Shown: positions 16,812-25,531 of the stretch, one piece after another
Numbering within the stretch: position 1 is the stretch's first letter
How the letters are laid out: each line of letters starts with the position of its first letter
NCBI GenBank assembly: GCA_900772845.1
Contig: CAAGSD010000120.1
Location: 1 to 39,102 of the forward strand
Origin: Lachnospiraceae bacterium
GTDB taxonomy: Bacteria > Bacillota > Clostridia > Lachnospirales > Lachnospiraceae
Reading direction: 5' to 3'
DNA length: 39,102 bases
Notes under the pieces: generated by a model
Seen by the model: only the letters and a program-made list of their open reading frames with translations
What the model was told of the DNA's origin: nothing
Database searches by the model: none
Made by a program: the position numbers and the translations under genes

Positions 16812-18104
16812 TTAGCTAAACAAATTCGGCAAGAACATACTGATCTCCGGAATAAAGGTAAGTAAAAGCAGTACTATGATCATGCAGAGATAGAACGGCA
16901 GGGTCGCCTTTACCACTCTCTCCATCTTTACCTTGCTGACTGCAGATCCGATAAACAATACCGCACCTACCGGAGGTGTCAGAAGTCCAATACCACAGTT
17001 TAAGATCATCATAATACCGAACTGGATCGCATTGATACCGATAGAATTGGCAATAGGAAGCAGGATCGGTGTTGCGATCAGAATGATCGGTGCCATATCC
17101 ATGATACAACCCAATACCAGAAGTATCAAGTTCAAAAGCAGTGCGATCAGCACCGGATTTTTGGTCAGGCCGATAATGGCATTTGCTGCCAGATCAGGTA
17201 CATGTAAAGTAGTCAGGCAGTATCCGAAAATACTGGAGGTGGAGATCAGGATCAGTACGATAGACAACGTATCAACACAGGATTCCAGGATCTTCCATAC
17301 ACCCTTCCAATCCAGTCCTTTATAAATATACACACTGACGATCAGACTGTAAATAACAGCGATGGCTGCAGACTCGGTTGCGGTGAACCATCCTCCTACG
17401 ACACCCACCACGACGATGATCACCGCTGCCAGTGCCCAGAAAGAAACGGATAACTGTTTTCCCAATCTCTTGAGGCTGAACTTATCTCCCTTGGGATATT
17501 TGCGTTTCTTGGAAATAATGTAAGAACCGATCATCAGAGAGACTGCCAACAATGCTCCGGGTACATATCCTGCCAGGAATAAGCTTCCTACCGACACACC
17601 ACCGGCACTCATTGCATAGATTACCATGTTATGGCTGGGAGGGACCAACAGTCCCTCACAAGAAGAGGTAATCGTAACTGCGGTAGAGAAATCATCATCA
17701 TAGCCCTGCTCTACCATCATAGGGATCAGAATGCTTCCCAAAGAAGCGGTATCTGCTGATGCAGAACCGGAAATTCCACCGAAGAAATAAGATGCCACGA
17801 TATTCACCATGGCCATACCTCCGGTCATCCATCCTACGCAGGCATCCGCCAGGGCGATCAGCTTCTCCGAAATACCACCCGATCCCATCAGGCATCCCAT
17901 AGTAATAAAGAAGGGAACCGCCATCAGGCTGAAGGAGCTGATACCTTTTACCATCTGCTGGCAAATGGTAGTAAAGGGCAGCTGCTGATACCACAGACAT
18001 AAGAGGGAAGATAATGCCACTGCATAGGCAATGGGGAATCTTAAAAAGATCATGACCAGAAAGCTGATCAGTAAAATTGCTATTGCTGTACCATTCGCTG
18101 TCAT
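16812..18104 (-). CDS. dctM: TRAP transporter large permease DctM
   Basis: A 430-aa protein with about twelve hydrophobic segments, the usual DctM length. Family stretches include PFFITMGCLMGSGGISEKLI, GGISGSASADTASLGSILIPMM, SCEGLLVPPSHNMVIYA and NCGIGLLTPPVGAVLFIG. It forms the Na+-driven translocation pathway for organic acids. Its ATG overlaps the dctQ stop (TAATG), so the subunits are translationally coupled. The adjacent uxuAB genes point to hexuronates as substrate; this is inferred from context. Confidence 0.95.
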   Translation of the reverse strand: MTANGTAIAILLISFLVMIFLRFPIAYAVALSSLLCLWYQQLPFTTICQQMVKGISSFSLMAVPFFITMGCLMGSGGISEKLIALADACVGWMTGGMAMVNIVASYFFGGISGSASADTASLGSILIPMMVEQGYDDDFSTAVTITSSCEGLLVPPSHNMVIYAMSAGGVSVGSLFLAGYVPGALLAVSLMIGSYIISKKRKYPKGDKFSLKRLGKQLSVSFWALAAVIIVVVGVVGGWFTATESAAIAVIYSLIVSVYIYKGLDWKGVWKILESCVDTLSIVLILISTSSIFGYCLTTLHVPDLAANAIIGLTKNPVLIALLLNLILLVLGCIMDMAPIILIATPILLPIANSIGINAIQFGIMMILNCGIGLLTPPVGAVLFIGSAVSKVKMERVVKATLPFYLCMIIVLLLLTFIPEISMFLPNLFS

Positions 18105-18628
18105 TATTTATCACCCTCCTTTACAAAAATATTCTTAATATGGTTGTATAGTGCTTCCAGTTCGAACACGATCATTGCCACACCGGCAATGGGAATCGGA
18201 AAATACATCCAGAATCTGGATACGGAAGGCATGCTTACATAGCTTCCCTTGGCTCCCAGGGTAGAAGCATATTTCCAGCCAACCACTACCATTACAATGG
18301 CCAGTGCAAATACACAGAGATCAGATAAAATATCCAGTACCTTGATCACTGCAGAAGGCAGATATCTGTCAAATGCTGTCATACGGATATGTGCATTTCT
18401 GCGGATGGCCAGTGCTGCGGAAAGTACTGCCATATAAGACATCAACGTAAGTACTACCTCTTCTGACCATGCAGGATCGGGAATAAACGGAACATATCTT
18501 CCGAGAACACTCATGCAGGTGATCAGAATATCTGCGACCAGCAATAATTTGCATAAAAACAGAACAATTTTGTATGCAACATCGTAGACCGGTTTGAACT
18601 TGTCCACTGCCTTAAAAAAACCTGCCAT
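18104..18628 (-). CDS. dctQ: TRAP transporter small permease DctQ
   Basis: A 174-aa protein with four hydrophobic helices, as in all DctQ proteins. It contains the family stretch RYVPFIPDPAWSEEVVLTLMSYMAVLSAALAIRRNAHIRM. It pairs with DctM and stabilises the complex in the membrane. The ATG at 18628 has AGAGG nine bases upstream; a GTG at 18658 is in frame but has no RBS. It lies 133 bases after dctP, separated by a hairpin, and overlaps dctM by one base. Confidence 0.92.
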   Translation of the reverse strand: MAGFFKAVDKFKPVYDVAYKIVLFLCKLLLVADILITCMSVLGRYVPFIPDPAWSEEVVLTLMSYMAVLSAALAIRRNAHIRMTAFDRYLPSAVIKVLDILSDLCVFALAIVMVVVGWKYASTLGAKGSYVSMPSVSRFWMYFPIPIAGVAMIVFELEALYNHIKNIFVKEGDK

Positions 18629-18683
18629 ACTATTTAACCTCTTTCTGCCGGTATCCACCGGCTATTTAACATATTTAACATAA

Positions 18684-18717
18684 GAAAGGCACAGGAAGTG
18701 AACTTCCTGTGCCTTTC
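18684..18717 (-). terminator. attenuating hairpin between dctP and dctQ
   Basis: Perfect 16-bp inverted repeat (18684-18699 with 18702-18717) around a two-base loop. On the minus strand it follows the dctP stop and is trailed by TTATG, a poor U-tract. This suggests partial termination or 3'-end protection that makes dctP mRNA more abundant than dctQM. Confidence 0.6.
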
Positions 18718-18761
18718 TTCACTTCTCACTTATTACAGAGCTCTATGATTTCAGCTATTGT

Positions 18762-19844
18762 TTACTGCATATCAACGATCTGCTGGTACAGATCTTCCTG
18801 ACCCTTGATATTCTCAGCAATCACATCCTTAACAGCATCCTGCCAGGGTGTCTTGTCATCTACATCGATCACAGTCACGCCAGCAGCCTTCAGCTCTTCC
18901 AGAACCTCGTTCTCCATCTTCTCGGAGATTTCACGGTTGTACTGGGATGCAGCTGCTCCGGCTTCCATCAGGATGTTCTGCTGCTCTGCACTCAGCTTGT
19001 TCCATGCGTCATCGGTAATGATCACCTGTACAGCACCCAGAGTATGTCCATCCAGCATCAAGTAAGGTGCTACCTCGGGGAATGCGTTGGACTTGTAGTT
19101 GGCGATAGGCTGCTCAGCACCGTCTACCACGCCAGTCTGCAATGCGGAATACAACTCACCAAAGGATACTACTGTCGGGGATGCTCCCAGACCTTCTACC
19201 AGACCGTTCATAACAGGGTCATTGGATACACGAAGTTTCATTCCCTTAAAGGATGTGATATCTGTGATCTCACTCTTGGTAAAGAAATGACGGAAACCTT
19301 CCTCTGCGTAGAACAGACCTCTTACACCACTGCCGTTCTCAGAAGGCTCCTGCAGGAACTCCTGTGCCAGATCAGAGGTTGCAAAGTTCCAGAAATGCTC
19401 ACGGCTTACAAAGGTGTAAGGCAGGGACAGAAGCATGGACTTCTTTCCGCCGTATGATGTCAGTGCGAATGCGGAAATACGGGACATATCAATGGTGCCG
19501 CCACCGCCGAGCATGGTATCCAGAACATCATTCTCGGAACCGAGAACACCGCTGGCCTGCAGGTCAATCATGATAGAGCCGTTGGAACGGGACTCAACTT
19601 CTTCTTTGAACTTCTGGTCCGTCATACCTACGATGGTATCCAGAGGATTTACTTCAGCCATTACCAGTGTGATAGCATCTGCTGCCGGTGCCTGTGCCTC
19701 TTCCTTGGATTCAGTGGTTGCTGCAGTGGTGCCCTCCTGTGCAGGGGTGCTTGCTGCCGGGGTCTGAGGAGCACTGACGCCGCAGGCTGCCAGTCCACAT
19801 ACCATAGTTACACATAATAGAGCTGTTAAAATCTTTTTCTTCAT
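18762..19844 (-). CDS. dctP: TRAP transporter substrate-binding lipoprotein DctP
   Basis: A 360-aa protein. Its signal peptide ends in the lipobox LAAC (Cys at about 21), followed by an Ala/Thr/Pro-rich linker of about 35 residues. The DctP fold contains FKGMKLRVSNDPVMNGLVEG, with the conserved Arg that binds the ligand carboxylate, and YSALQTGVVDGAEQP. In a Gram-positive cell it would be tethered outside the membrane and deliver an acid to DctQM. RBS GGGAGGG lies eight bases before ATG 19844. It is the first gene of the operon. A uronate ligand is inferred from the neighbouring uxuAB. Confidence 0.94.
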   Translation of the reverse strand: MKKKILTALLCVTMVCGLAACGVSAPQTPAASTPAQEGTTAATTESKEEAQAPAADAITLVMAEVNPLDTIVGMTDQKFKEEVESRSNGSIMIDLQASGVLGSENDVLDTMLGGGGTIDMSRISAFALTSYGGKKSMLLSLPYTFVSREHFWNFATSDLAQEFLQEPSENGSGVRGLFYAEEGFRHFFTKSEITDITSFKGMKLRVSNDPVMNGLVEGLGASPTVVSFGELYSALQTGVVDGAEQPIANYKSNAFPEVAPYLMLDGHTLGAVQVIITDDAWNKLSAEQQNILMEAGAAASQYNREISEKMENEVLEELKAAGVTVIDVDDKTPWQDAVKDVIAENIKGQEDLYQQIVDMQ

Positions 19845-19894
19845 TTGGATTTCCCTCCCAATATTTTTGCGACCTTACCGGTCTTTATGTGTTT

Positions 19895-19968
19895 ATTATA
19901 CCGATAATGATTAGGATAGGAAATCGGACATTCTTAAGTTTCCTAGCACGTTCTTAACATCTTTTTAA
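19895..19968 (-). promoter_or_regulatory. candidate dctP promoter with direct-repeat operator
   Basis: On the minus strand a perfect TATAAT lies at 19900-19895 with no good -35. Upstream are three similar direct repeats, written here on +: ACATTCTTAA (19928-19937), ACGTTCTTAA (19948-19957) and TTTTTAA (19962-19968). The first two match 9 of 10 bases and are offset by 20 bp. The arrangement suits activation by the YesN-type regulator of this operon. Confidence 0.5.
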
Positions 19969-20025
19969 CAGTTTCTTTATATTGTGTTTACAGAATCTTT
20001 ATTCCCTCAAGGCACCTGACATTTA

Positions 20026-20319
20026 TTACCATTTTTCATAAGGACAGACATTATTTTTCATGACAGCCCGCAGTTCCACAAAGCAGCCGCAGGCACCGCA
20101 CAGTCCCTCATTCAGATACTTACATTCCTTACATACAGCAAGGCGGTCTTCATAGACCGCCTTGTCCGCTTTACTATCCTCTTCGATCCTGTCTATGTAG
20201 GCGTACAGATTTTCCATATAGGCATTTTTGTCCATTTCCCGCAGGAGACATTTTCGACAGGGATATTTTCTTGTTACTTCTATCGTTTCTTTTGCTTCTT
20301 TTGTTTCTTTTTCTTCCAT
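20026..20319 (-). CDS. small Cys-rich protein (DUF6171-like)
   Basis: A 97-aa protein. An acidic/Lys-rich start is followed by eight cysteines at about 21, 24, 63, 66, 74, 77, 79 and 92 (YPCRKCLLREMD, CKECKYLNEGLCGACGCF, CPYEKW), a pattern suggesting two zinc sites. It resembles the uncharacterised DUF6171 family, from memory only. No signal peptide. It begins 15 bases after the GH51 stop and ends the RG-I operon. No clear RBS precedes ATG 20319, so it may be coupled to GH51. Function unknown. Confidence 0.65.
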   Translation of the reverse strand: MEEKETKEAKETIEVTRKYPCRKCLLREMDKNAYMENLYAYIDRIEEDSKADKAVYEDRLAVCKECKYLNEGLCGACGCFVELRAVMKNNVCPYEKW

Positions 20320-20334
20320 AACTGTTCTTATCGC

Positions 20335-21843
20335 TTATTTTATCCGGAACATAACGACACTGCATGCCGGCATGGTAAAGGTGATCCTGCCATCTGCGAT
20401 CTTATACTCCGTAAATACTTCTTCGTGTACCTTATCGGGATCCTCAAAGGTGTTGTAAGCATGCATATCATTGGTCAGTATCGCAGCGGTCACGTGCTTT
20501 GGATCACACTCTGTGAAAGCGATCTCCACCTCTTCTGCCTTATCGATGGACAGGTTGTTCAGGGTGATGGTCACGACACCGTCCTTATCCACGGAAGCAG
20601 ATTCCTGTAAATGGGGAACCTTGAACTTTTCGTCTTCACCGATCTGCTCCACACCGTCAATATAGCTCTCCACCAGATCCGCATCCTGATGGTATTTGTA
20701 CATATGGAATACATGGTAAGTCGGGGTACGCAGCATCTTCGGTCCCTCGGTCAGGATCACTGCCTGCAGTACGTTGACCAGCTGTGCGATGTTTGCCATC
20801 TTCACACGGTCACAGTGCTTGTTGAAAATATTTAAAGACAGTCCGGCCACCAGGGCATCACGCATGGTACTCTGTTGGTATAAAAATCCGGGATTGGTGC
20901 CGGGTTCCACATCATACCAGGTACCCCACTCGTCACAGATCAGACCGATCTTCTTCTCCGGATCGTATTTGTCCATGATGGTAGAATGCTTATTGATCAG
21001 TTCGTCCAGTTTAAATGCTTTGGCCAGAGTCTTGTACCATGCTGCATCATCGAAATCCAGTGCACTGCCCTTATGAGACCAGTCATCCCCCGGCAGTGTA
21101 TAGTAATGCAGGGAAAGTCCGTCCATGAAGCCATGCATCCATTCCGGTGCATTTTCAAAACAGGTCTTCAGCACATTTTCTGTCCAATACGTATCTCCCG
21201 CATTGGGACCACAGCATACCTTGAAAATGGGGTGCTTCTGATCATAATTTCTCACATAAGTCTGGTATCTGCGGTACAGATTGCCGTAATAGGACGGGGT
21301 CATATTGCCGCCGCATCCCCAGTTCTCATTGCCGACACCGAAGTAATCCACCTTCCAGGCTTTATCACGGCCATTCTTCCGGCGTAGGTCTGCCATGGGG
21401 GATACTCCATCAAAGGTCATATACTCTACCCACTCGGACATTTCCTGTACGGTGCCGCTTCCTACGTTACCGTTGATATAAGTCTTACAGCCGATCTGCT
21501 CACACAGTTCGAAGAACTCATGTGTACCGAAGCTGTTATCTTCCGTCACACCGCCCCAGTGGGTGTTGATCATCTTCTTGCGGTTCTCCTTCGGGCCGAT
21601 GCCGTCCTTCCAATGGTATTCGTCTGCGAAGCACCCACCGGGCCAGCGCAGCACCGGAAGCTTCATCTCCTTCAGGGCTGCCACCACATCGTTACGCATG
21701 CCTTTGGTATTGGGGATCTCGGAATCCTCTCCTACATACAATCCCTCATAAATACATCTTCCCAGATGCTCAGAGAAATTGCCGTAAAGTTCCGGATTGA
21801 TATGTCCCTTTTTCTTCTTTTCGTTAATATAAACCTTTGCCAT
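20335..21843 (-). CDS. GH51 alpha-L-arabinofuranosidase
   Basis: A 502-aa intracellular enzyme releasing terminal L-arabinofuranose from arabinan or arabinosylated oligosaccharides by a retaining mechanism. The acid/base Glu is at about 173 in FGVGNENWG and the nucleophile Glu at about 305 in LICDEWGTWY. Typical GH51 blocks include NPELYGNFSEHLGRCIYEG, VLRWPGGCFADEYHWKDGIG and the C-terminal beta-sandwich ending PACSVVMFRIK. The ATG at 21843 has AAAGGA five bases upstream. No signal peptide. It sits between GH28 and the Cys-rich gene, consistent with trimming arabinan side chains of imported RG-I fragments. Confidence 0.95.
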   Translation of the reverse strand: MAKVYINEKKKKGHINPELYGNFSEHLGRCIYEGLYVGEDSEIPNTKGMRNDVVAALKEMKLPVLRWPGGCFADEYHWKDGIGPKENRKKMINTHWGGVTEDNSFGTHEFFELCEQIGCKTYINGNVGSGTVQEMSEWVEYMTFDGVSPMADLRRKNGRDKAWKVDYFGVGNENWGCGGNMTPSYYGNLYRRYQTYVRNYDQKHPIFKVCCGPNAGDTYWTENVLKTCFENAPEWMHGFMDGLSLHYYTLPGDDWSHKGSALDFDDAAWYKTLAKAFKLDELINKHSTIMDKYDPEKKIGLICDEWGTWYDVEPGTNPGFLYQQSTMRDALVAGLSLNIFNKHCDRVKMANIAQLVNVLQAVILTEGPKMLRTPTYHVFHMYKYHQDADLVESYIDGVEQIGEDEKFKVPHLQESASVDKDGVVTITLNNLSIDKAEEVEIAFTECDPKHVTAAILTNDMHAYNTFEDPDKVHEEVFTEYKIADGRITFTMPACSVVMFRIK

Positions 21844-21932
21844 ATTGATCCTTTCTGCGGCAGGCATCCGTTTCCTACCACTGTTGCGGCATTACGCCGT
21901 TCCGTCGCAGTGCGATTCCCGCAGAGCGTTTA

Positions 21933-23243
21933 TTATTGGAAGCCCTTCACTTCATGCCAGCTGTCCGCAGGCTCCATACTTTCTTCCACCTGTACATTCT
22001 CATATACTACACTTCTTAACTTGTCTTCCGAAAAGTTATCCACTCTTGCCCTGATCCGCAGATCCTGCAGGGTAAAATCGGAAAGCAGATATTGGCTCTC
22101 ATCCGGCATCACATCAAAAAAGGTATCACAGACGCAGTCACAGTCCTTCATCGTGATATGATCCGCATAAGACAGCGGCCTGTCTTTCCGGTCCTTCAGA
22201 TCATAATACTGGGTCCAGGGATAAATTTTGAGGAACTCCTTTACCCGGCCTTCAATCTGCTCCACCGTGATATATTCATAGTGCTGCGGAGTGTCCGGCC
22301 GCATTTTCAACCACAACAGTCTCGCTGCTCCCTTGATCTGAATCCTGCGCATGATGATATTGCGGTTATGTACTGATTCCGAACCGCAGGTGAGACACCC
22401 ATGGCAGAAGCCATAGACACAATCCTCCACCAGAATCCGCTCATTGGAGCCGTTCTCCGGCTGACTGTCCGCCCATGGACCTTTACCGCCCTTCAGCACC
22501 ACAGAGTCGTCATTGACTTCCATATAACAGCCCTTCACCAGCACATCCGTACACACATCGATATCAATGGCATCCGTACTGGGTGCAGCAACAGGGCCTG
22601 CCGGGGAATAAATATGGCAGTTCAAGTATTTTACATGGTCACATTTATAAATATGTGTGGTCCAGAACTGTGAATTCTGTAAATTCAATCCGGCGATCCG
22701 CACATTTCTGCAGTTGGACAGATAGACCAGCCGGGGTCTCTGACCATCCTTGTTGGTGCCGTTACTCCATTTCCAGCGCAGCCAGCAGGCTTTCCAGGTC
22801 TTAAGTCCGTTACCGTCAATAGTACCCGGTCCGCACATGGTAAATCCGTTCAGACCGTCCGCATTGATCAGTGCCGTAAAATACAGGCAGGTCTCTCCCT
22901 CGATCCGGGTCTCGGTCAGATCATAATCCGAAATATCGTCACTGCCTTTTAACGTTGCACCAGCGGAAACATAGAGATTCACTCCCTGCTTAAAATAAAG
23001 TGCTCCTGTCAGGTAGGTTCCGGGCGGCACCACCAGGACACCACCGCCCTCTTCTGCCGCCAGGTCGATCACCTTCTGGATCTCTTTGGTATAAACTTTT
23101 CCATCGTCCCAGATCCCGTACTCTGTGAGGACATAAGGTCTGCCCAGTTCCTCAAGTTCCGGCATCCCTGTATCATAAAACCAGTCATCTATGGGAGTTC
23201 CGTCCGGGAAATATTCCGTAAGTCTTGCTTTTTCGTTATGCAT
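21933..23243 (-). CDS. GH28 polygalacturonase / rhamnogalacturonan hydrolase-like
   Basis: A 436-aa right-handed beta-helix glycosidase. The GH28 catalytic motifs are readable: STDAIDID with Asp224 and Asp227, NDDSVVLKGG with Asp245/Asp246, and CHGCLTCGSES with His281. The family's RIK-like position reads LLWLKMR. It inverts and cleaves galacturonyl linkages. Without a signal peptide it must act on imported oligosaccharides, so an exo-acting or unsaturated-oligomer role is more likely than polymer depolymerisation. Specificity (GalA-GalA or GalA-Rha) is not readable, but the neighbours favour RG-I. RBS AAAGGAGG precedes ATG 23243. Confidence 0.9.
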   Translation of the reverse strand: MHNEKARLTEYFPDGTPIDDWFYDTGMPELEELGRPYVLTEYGIWDDGKVYTKEIQKVIDLAAEEGGGVLVVPPGTYLTGALYFKQGVNLYVSAGATLKGSDDISDYDLTETRIEGETCLYFTALINADGLNGFTMCGPGTIDGNGLKTWKACWLRWKWSNGTNKDGQRPRLVYLSNCRNVRIAGLNLQNSQFWTTHIYKCDHVKYLNCHIYSPAGPVAAPSTDAIDIDVCTDVLVKGCYMEVNDDSVVLKGGKGPWADSQPENGSNERILVEDCVYGFCHGCLTCGSESVHNRNIIMRRIQIKGAARLLWLKMRPDTPQHYEYITVEQIEGRVKEFLKIYPWTQYYDLKDRKDRPLSYADHITMKDCDCVCDTFFDVMPDESQYLLSDFTLQDLRIRARVDNFSEDKLRSVVYENVQVEESMEPADSWHEVKGFQ

Positions 23244-23314
23244 TCTCTGCCTCCTTTGTGTTCTGCTCCCTCAGAAAACGAACACAGGATTTCCGCCCTG
23301 ATCGTTATCGTTGG

Positions 23315-25465
23315 TTATCTGATTTCTACAAAGGTAGTGTCGTAAGGTGCAATGGTTACCGTACATGCGCCCGCTTCCGTGGGGATAGTGGTGGTCTGTT
23401 CAGTGTCACTGTTGTTGATGACTACCAGCTTTTTACTCTCCGGGTAATAAGCACATTCCGTATACAGGTTATCCGTCATATAGTTGCCGGAGGCGCCTTC
23501 TCCACCGGCATAACGGATGAACTGGTACAGCATTCTGGTATTCCACAGGTTCACCTGGAAGGAAGACAGATAGATTCCCAGTCCTTTGCCGAAATGATTC
23601 ATGGTGATCAGTGGATTCCCACCGTCTGCCAGAAGTACCTGTGCTTTTCCGTCCGTCAGATACCGGTTCTCCTTCGCTTCCACACCTGCGCCCTCTGGGA
23701 TCAGTCCCTCCGGATCCGCTGTCTCAAAGATCCATCTGCCGTGGCAGACTCTTGCGCCGGTGTCCTCGTCAATTCCCAGCACATGTGCCATCCGGAAATA
23801 CGTATCGTATCCTTCCACAGCGGAAGGCTCGTTCACACCGATAAAGCAGCCGCCCTCGTGTACCCACTTTGTAAGTGCGGTAACAAGCTCCTCATCCTTC
23901 CAGGCATCCCCGCCGCTCCATGCGCTTCCGGCTCTGCCTGCATTGATCACGACATCTACGTCCTTCAGTATACCATTTTTTACATCCTCGAAGGAAATAA
24001 ATTTCACATCCACAGGCAGTCCGGACAAAGCTTCGTTGATGTGGATCAGGTCATGCATATAAGTCTCATGGAAGTGTCCGGACAAGGTCCAGGAACGTAA
24101 GCTTCCCCAATAATGCAGCACTGCCACACGGGTCTTGATACGGTAAGGCTCTCCTGCATCGTGGAAGCTGCGGATCAGACGGAACTCATCTGCCACTTTT
24201 TCAATATAATCGCAGAAATCCGGGAAACCCTCCACCAGATGAAGGTATCCGCCGAGACCGATCCGGTCGATCTTCGCACGCAGCAGGGCACGTCTTACGC
24301 TGTTCCAGTATTTTTTCGCATCCAGTGTGGGATTGCCGCCCTCCATGAAGGTCGGAGCACCACCCAGCCCCACCGGGAACAGATAGGGGTGCAGACGCAA
24401 TTCATGTGTAGGCACATCCACGCCCGCACACAGTCTGGCTTCATAACCGGAGAATACACATTTGATCAGTCCGTCAAAACCAAACTCCTGAAATCTGCCA
24501 TTATAAGGCTCCACGCCTACCCAGCTGTCATCATAGAAGACATAAGCCTTTTTGCCGTAGGAATGCACCATATCGATCAGCTTCCTGCCAAAGGAAATAA
24601 CGAAATCATTGATAAATGCCATCCAATCCGCCTTTTTCGCATTGCCGGGCATATGAGTCACATGCAGCTGTCCCTTATTGATAAAATCTTCCGCTGTCAT
24701 ACGGTATCCGTATTGTTTCTCGAACTCCTGTAAAGCAGGAACACTCACAGTGAAATCATAGGAACCCCAGTCGGAGAACAGATTCCGGTTCCTCTCACTG
24801 CTGCCCCAGATCCATACGAAATTGTAGAACATGGAGGTAAAGCGCACCACAGTGGTATCCGGATGGGTCTCACACCAGTGCTTCATCCAGCCCAGCAGAT
24901 ACTCCTGAGTCTCAGGATATCTGGGATCGATCTGCATCAGATGCTCCTTGTCCCAGTGGTTCGTAGTATGATTGTACATAGAGATTTCTTCCCAGATACG
25001 ATAGGCTAAAAAGCTTACTGTATACTTATGAAAAGGGATGATGCCGCTCAGGGACACGCTTCCCTTCTCTTTGTCATAGTTCCAGTCCGCATTGTCGATC
25101 TTCACATTGGTGGTTCTGTCATAGACTTCCCAATATTCCAGACTCTCTGCGCTGTCATTGATCCGGAACTGCTCCGCAAAAAAGCTGTCCATCAGTCCGA
25201 TGGTCAGGGTGTCACTCTCTGCCGTCTGAGGCGGTGTGCACAGGAAGGTCTGCTGTAATTTGTCCTGATTCTCCTTTGCCCAGGCATTGTGATCTCTGAT
25301 AATACAAATGGTAGAATAGATTCCGTAACCGGCATGGGTGATTTCGTCGGAAAGCACGGTTCCGTCACTGTCACGGATCACATCTGCTCCCCATTTTTCC
25401 GCCATTTTCAGAGTCAGTTCTTCATATCCTGATTCTCCCGGTAAGGTAAAACCACCTTTTCCCAT
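23315..25465 (-). CDS. GH112 galactosyl phosphorylase (galactosyl-beta-1,4-L-rhamnose type likely)
   Basis: A 716-aa protein of full GH112 length. It opens with GEsGYEELTLKMAEKWGADVIRDSDGT-like family sequence and has the catalytic Asp at about 312-313 in YVFYDDSWVGVEP, plus HPYLFPVGLGGAPTFMEGGNPT and the AHVLGIDEDTGAR blocks. GH112 enzymes phosphorolyse beta-galactosides to alpha-galactose-1-phosphate. Known specificities are lacto-N-biose/galacto-N-biose and D-galactosyl-beta-1,4-L-rhamnose. Encirclement by RG-I enzymes favours the rhamnose type, recovering Gal-1-P without ATP; this is inferred. No signal peptide. RBS GAGGAGG precedes ATG 25465. It lies 66 bases after the CE12-like stop. 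Confidence 0.92.
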   Translation of the reverse strand: MGKGGFTLPGESGYEELTLKMAEKWGADVIRDSDGTVLSDEITHAGYGIYSTICIIRDHNAWAKENQDKLQQTFLCTPPQTAESDTLTIGLMDSFFAEQFRINDSAESLEYWEVYDRTTNVKIDNADWNYDKEKGSVSLSGIIPFHKYTVSFLAYRIWEEISMYNHTTNHWDKEHLMQIDPRYPETQEYLLGWMKHWCETHPDTTVVRFTSMFYNFVWIWGSSERNRNLFSDWGSYDFTVSVPALQEFEKQYGYRMTAEDFINKGQLHVTHMPGNAKKADWMAFINDFVISFGRKLIDMVHSYGKKAYVFYDDSWVGVEPYNGRFQEFGFDGLIKCVFSGYEARLCAGVDVPTHELRLHPYLFPVGLGGAPTFMEGGNPTLDAKKYWNSVRRALLRAKIDRIGLGGYLHLVEGFPDFCDYIEKVADEFRLIRSFHDAGEPYRIKTRVAVLHYWGSLRSWTLSGHFHETYMHDLIHINEALSGLPVDVKFISFEDVKNGILKDVDVVINAGRAGSAWSGGDAWKDEELVTALTKWVHEGGCFIGVNEPSAVEGYDTYFRMAHVLGIDEDTGARVCHGRWIFETADPEGLIPEGAGVEAKENRYLTDGKAQVLLADGGNPLITMNHFGKGLGIYLSSFQVNLWNTRMLYQFIRYAGGEGASGNYMTDNLYTECAYYPESKKLVVINNSDTEQTTTIPTEAGACTVTIAPYDTTFVEIR

Positions 25466-25531
25466 TTTGAGTTCCTCCTCATATTCCTGCTTTTTTCTGG
25501 TTATTCTTGCTTATTTTCTTACTTATTCCCT

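Noticed and set aside
23225..24100. 291-aa open frame on + opposite the GH112 gene
   Set aside because: Antisense shadow of a well-supported gene; composition not protein-like.
23315..25465. GH42-type beta-galactosidase as the identity of the 716-aa protein
   Set aside because: The opening motif, the YDDSW segment and the overall length match GH112 phosphorylases rather than GH42.
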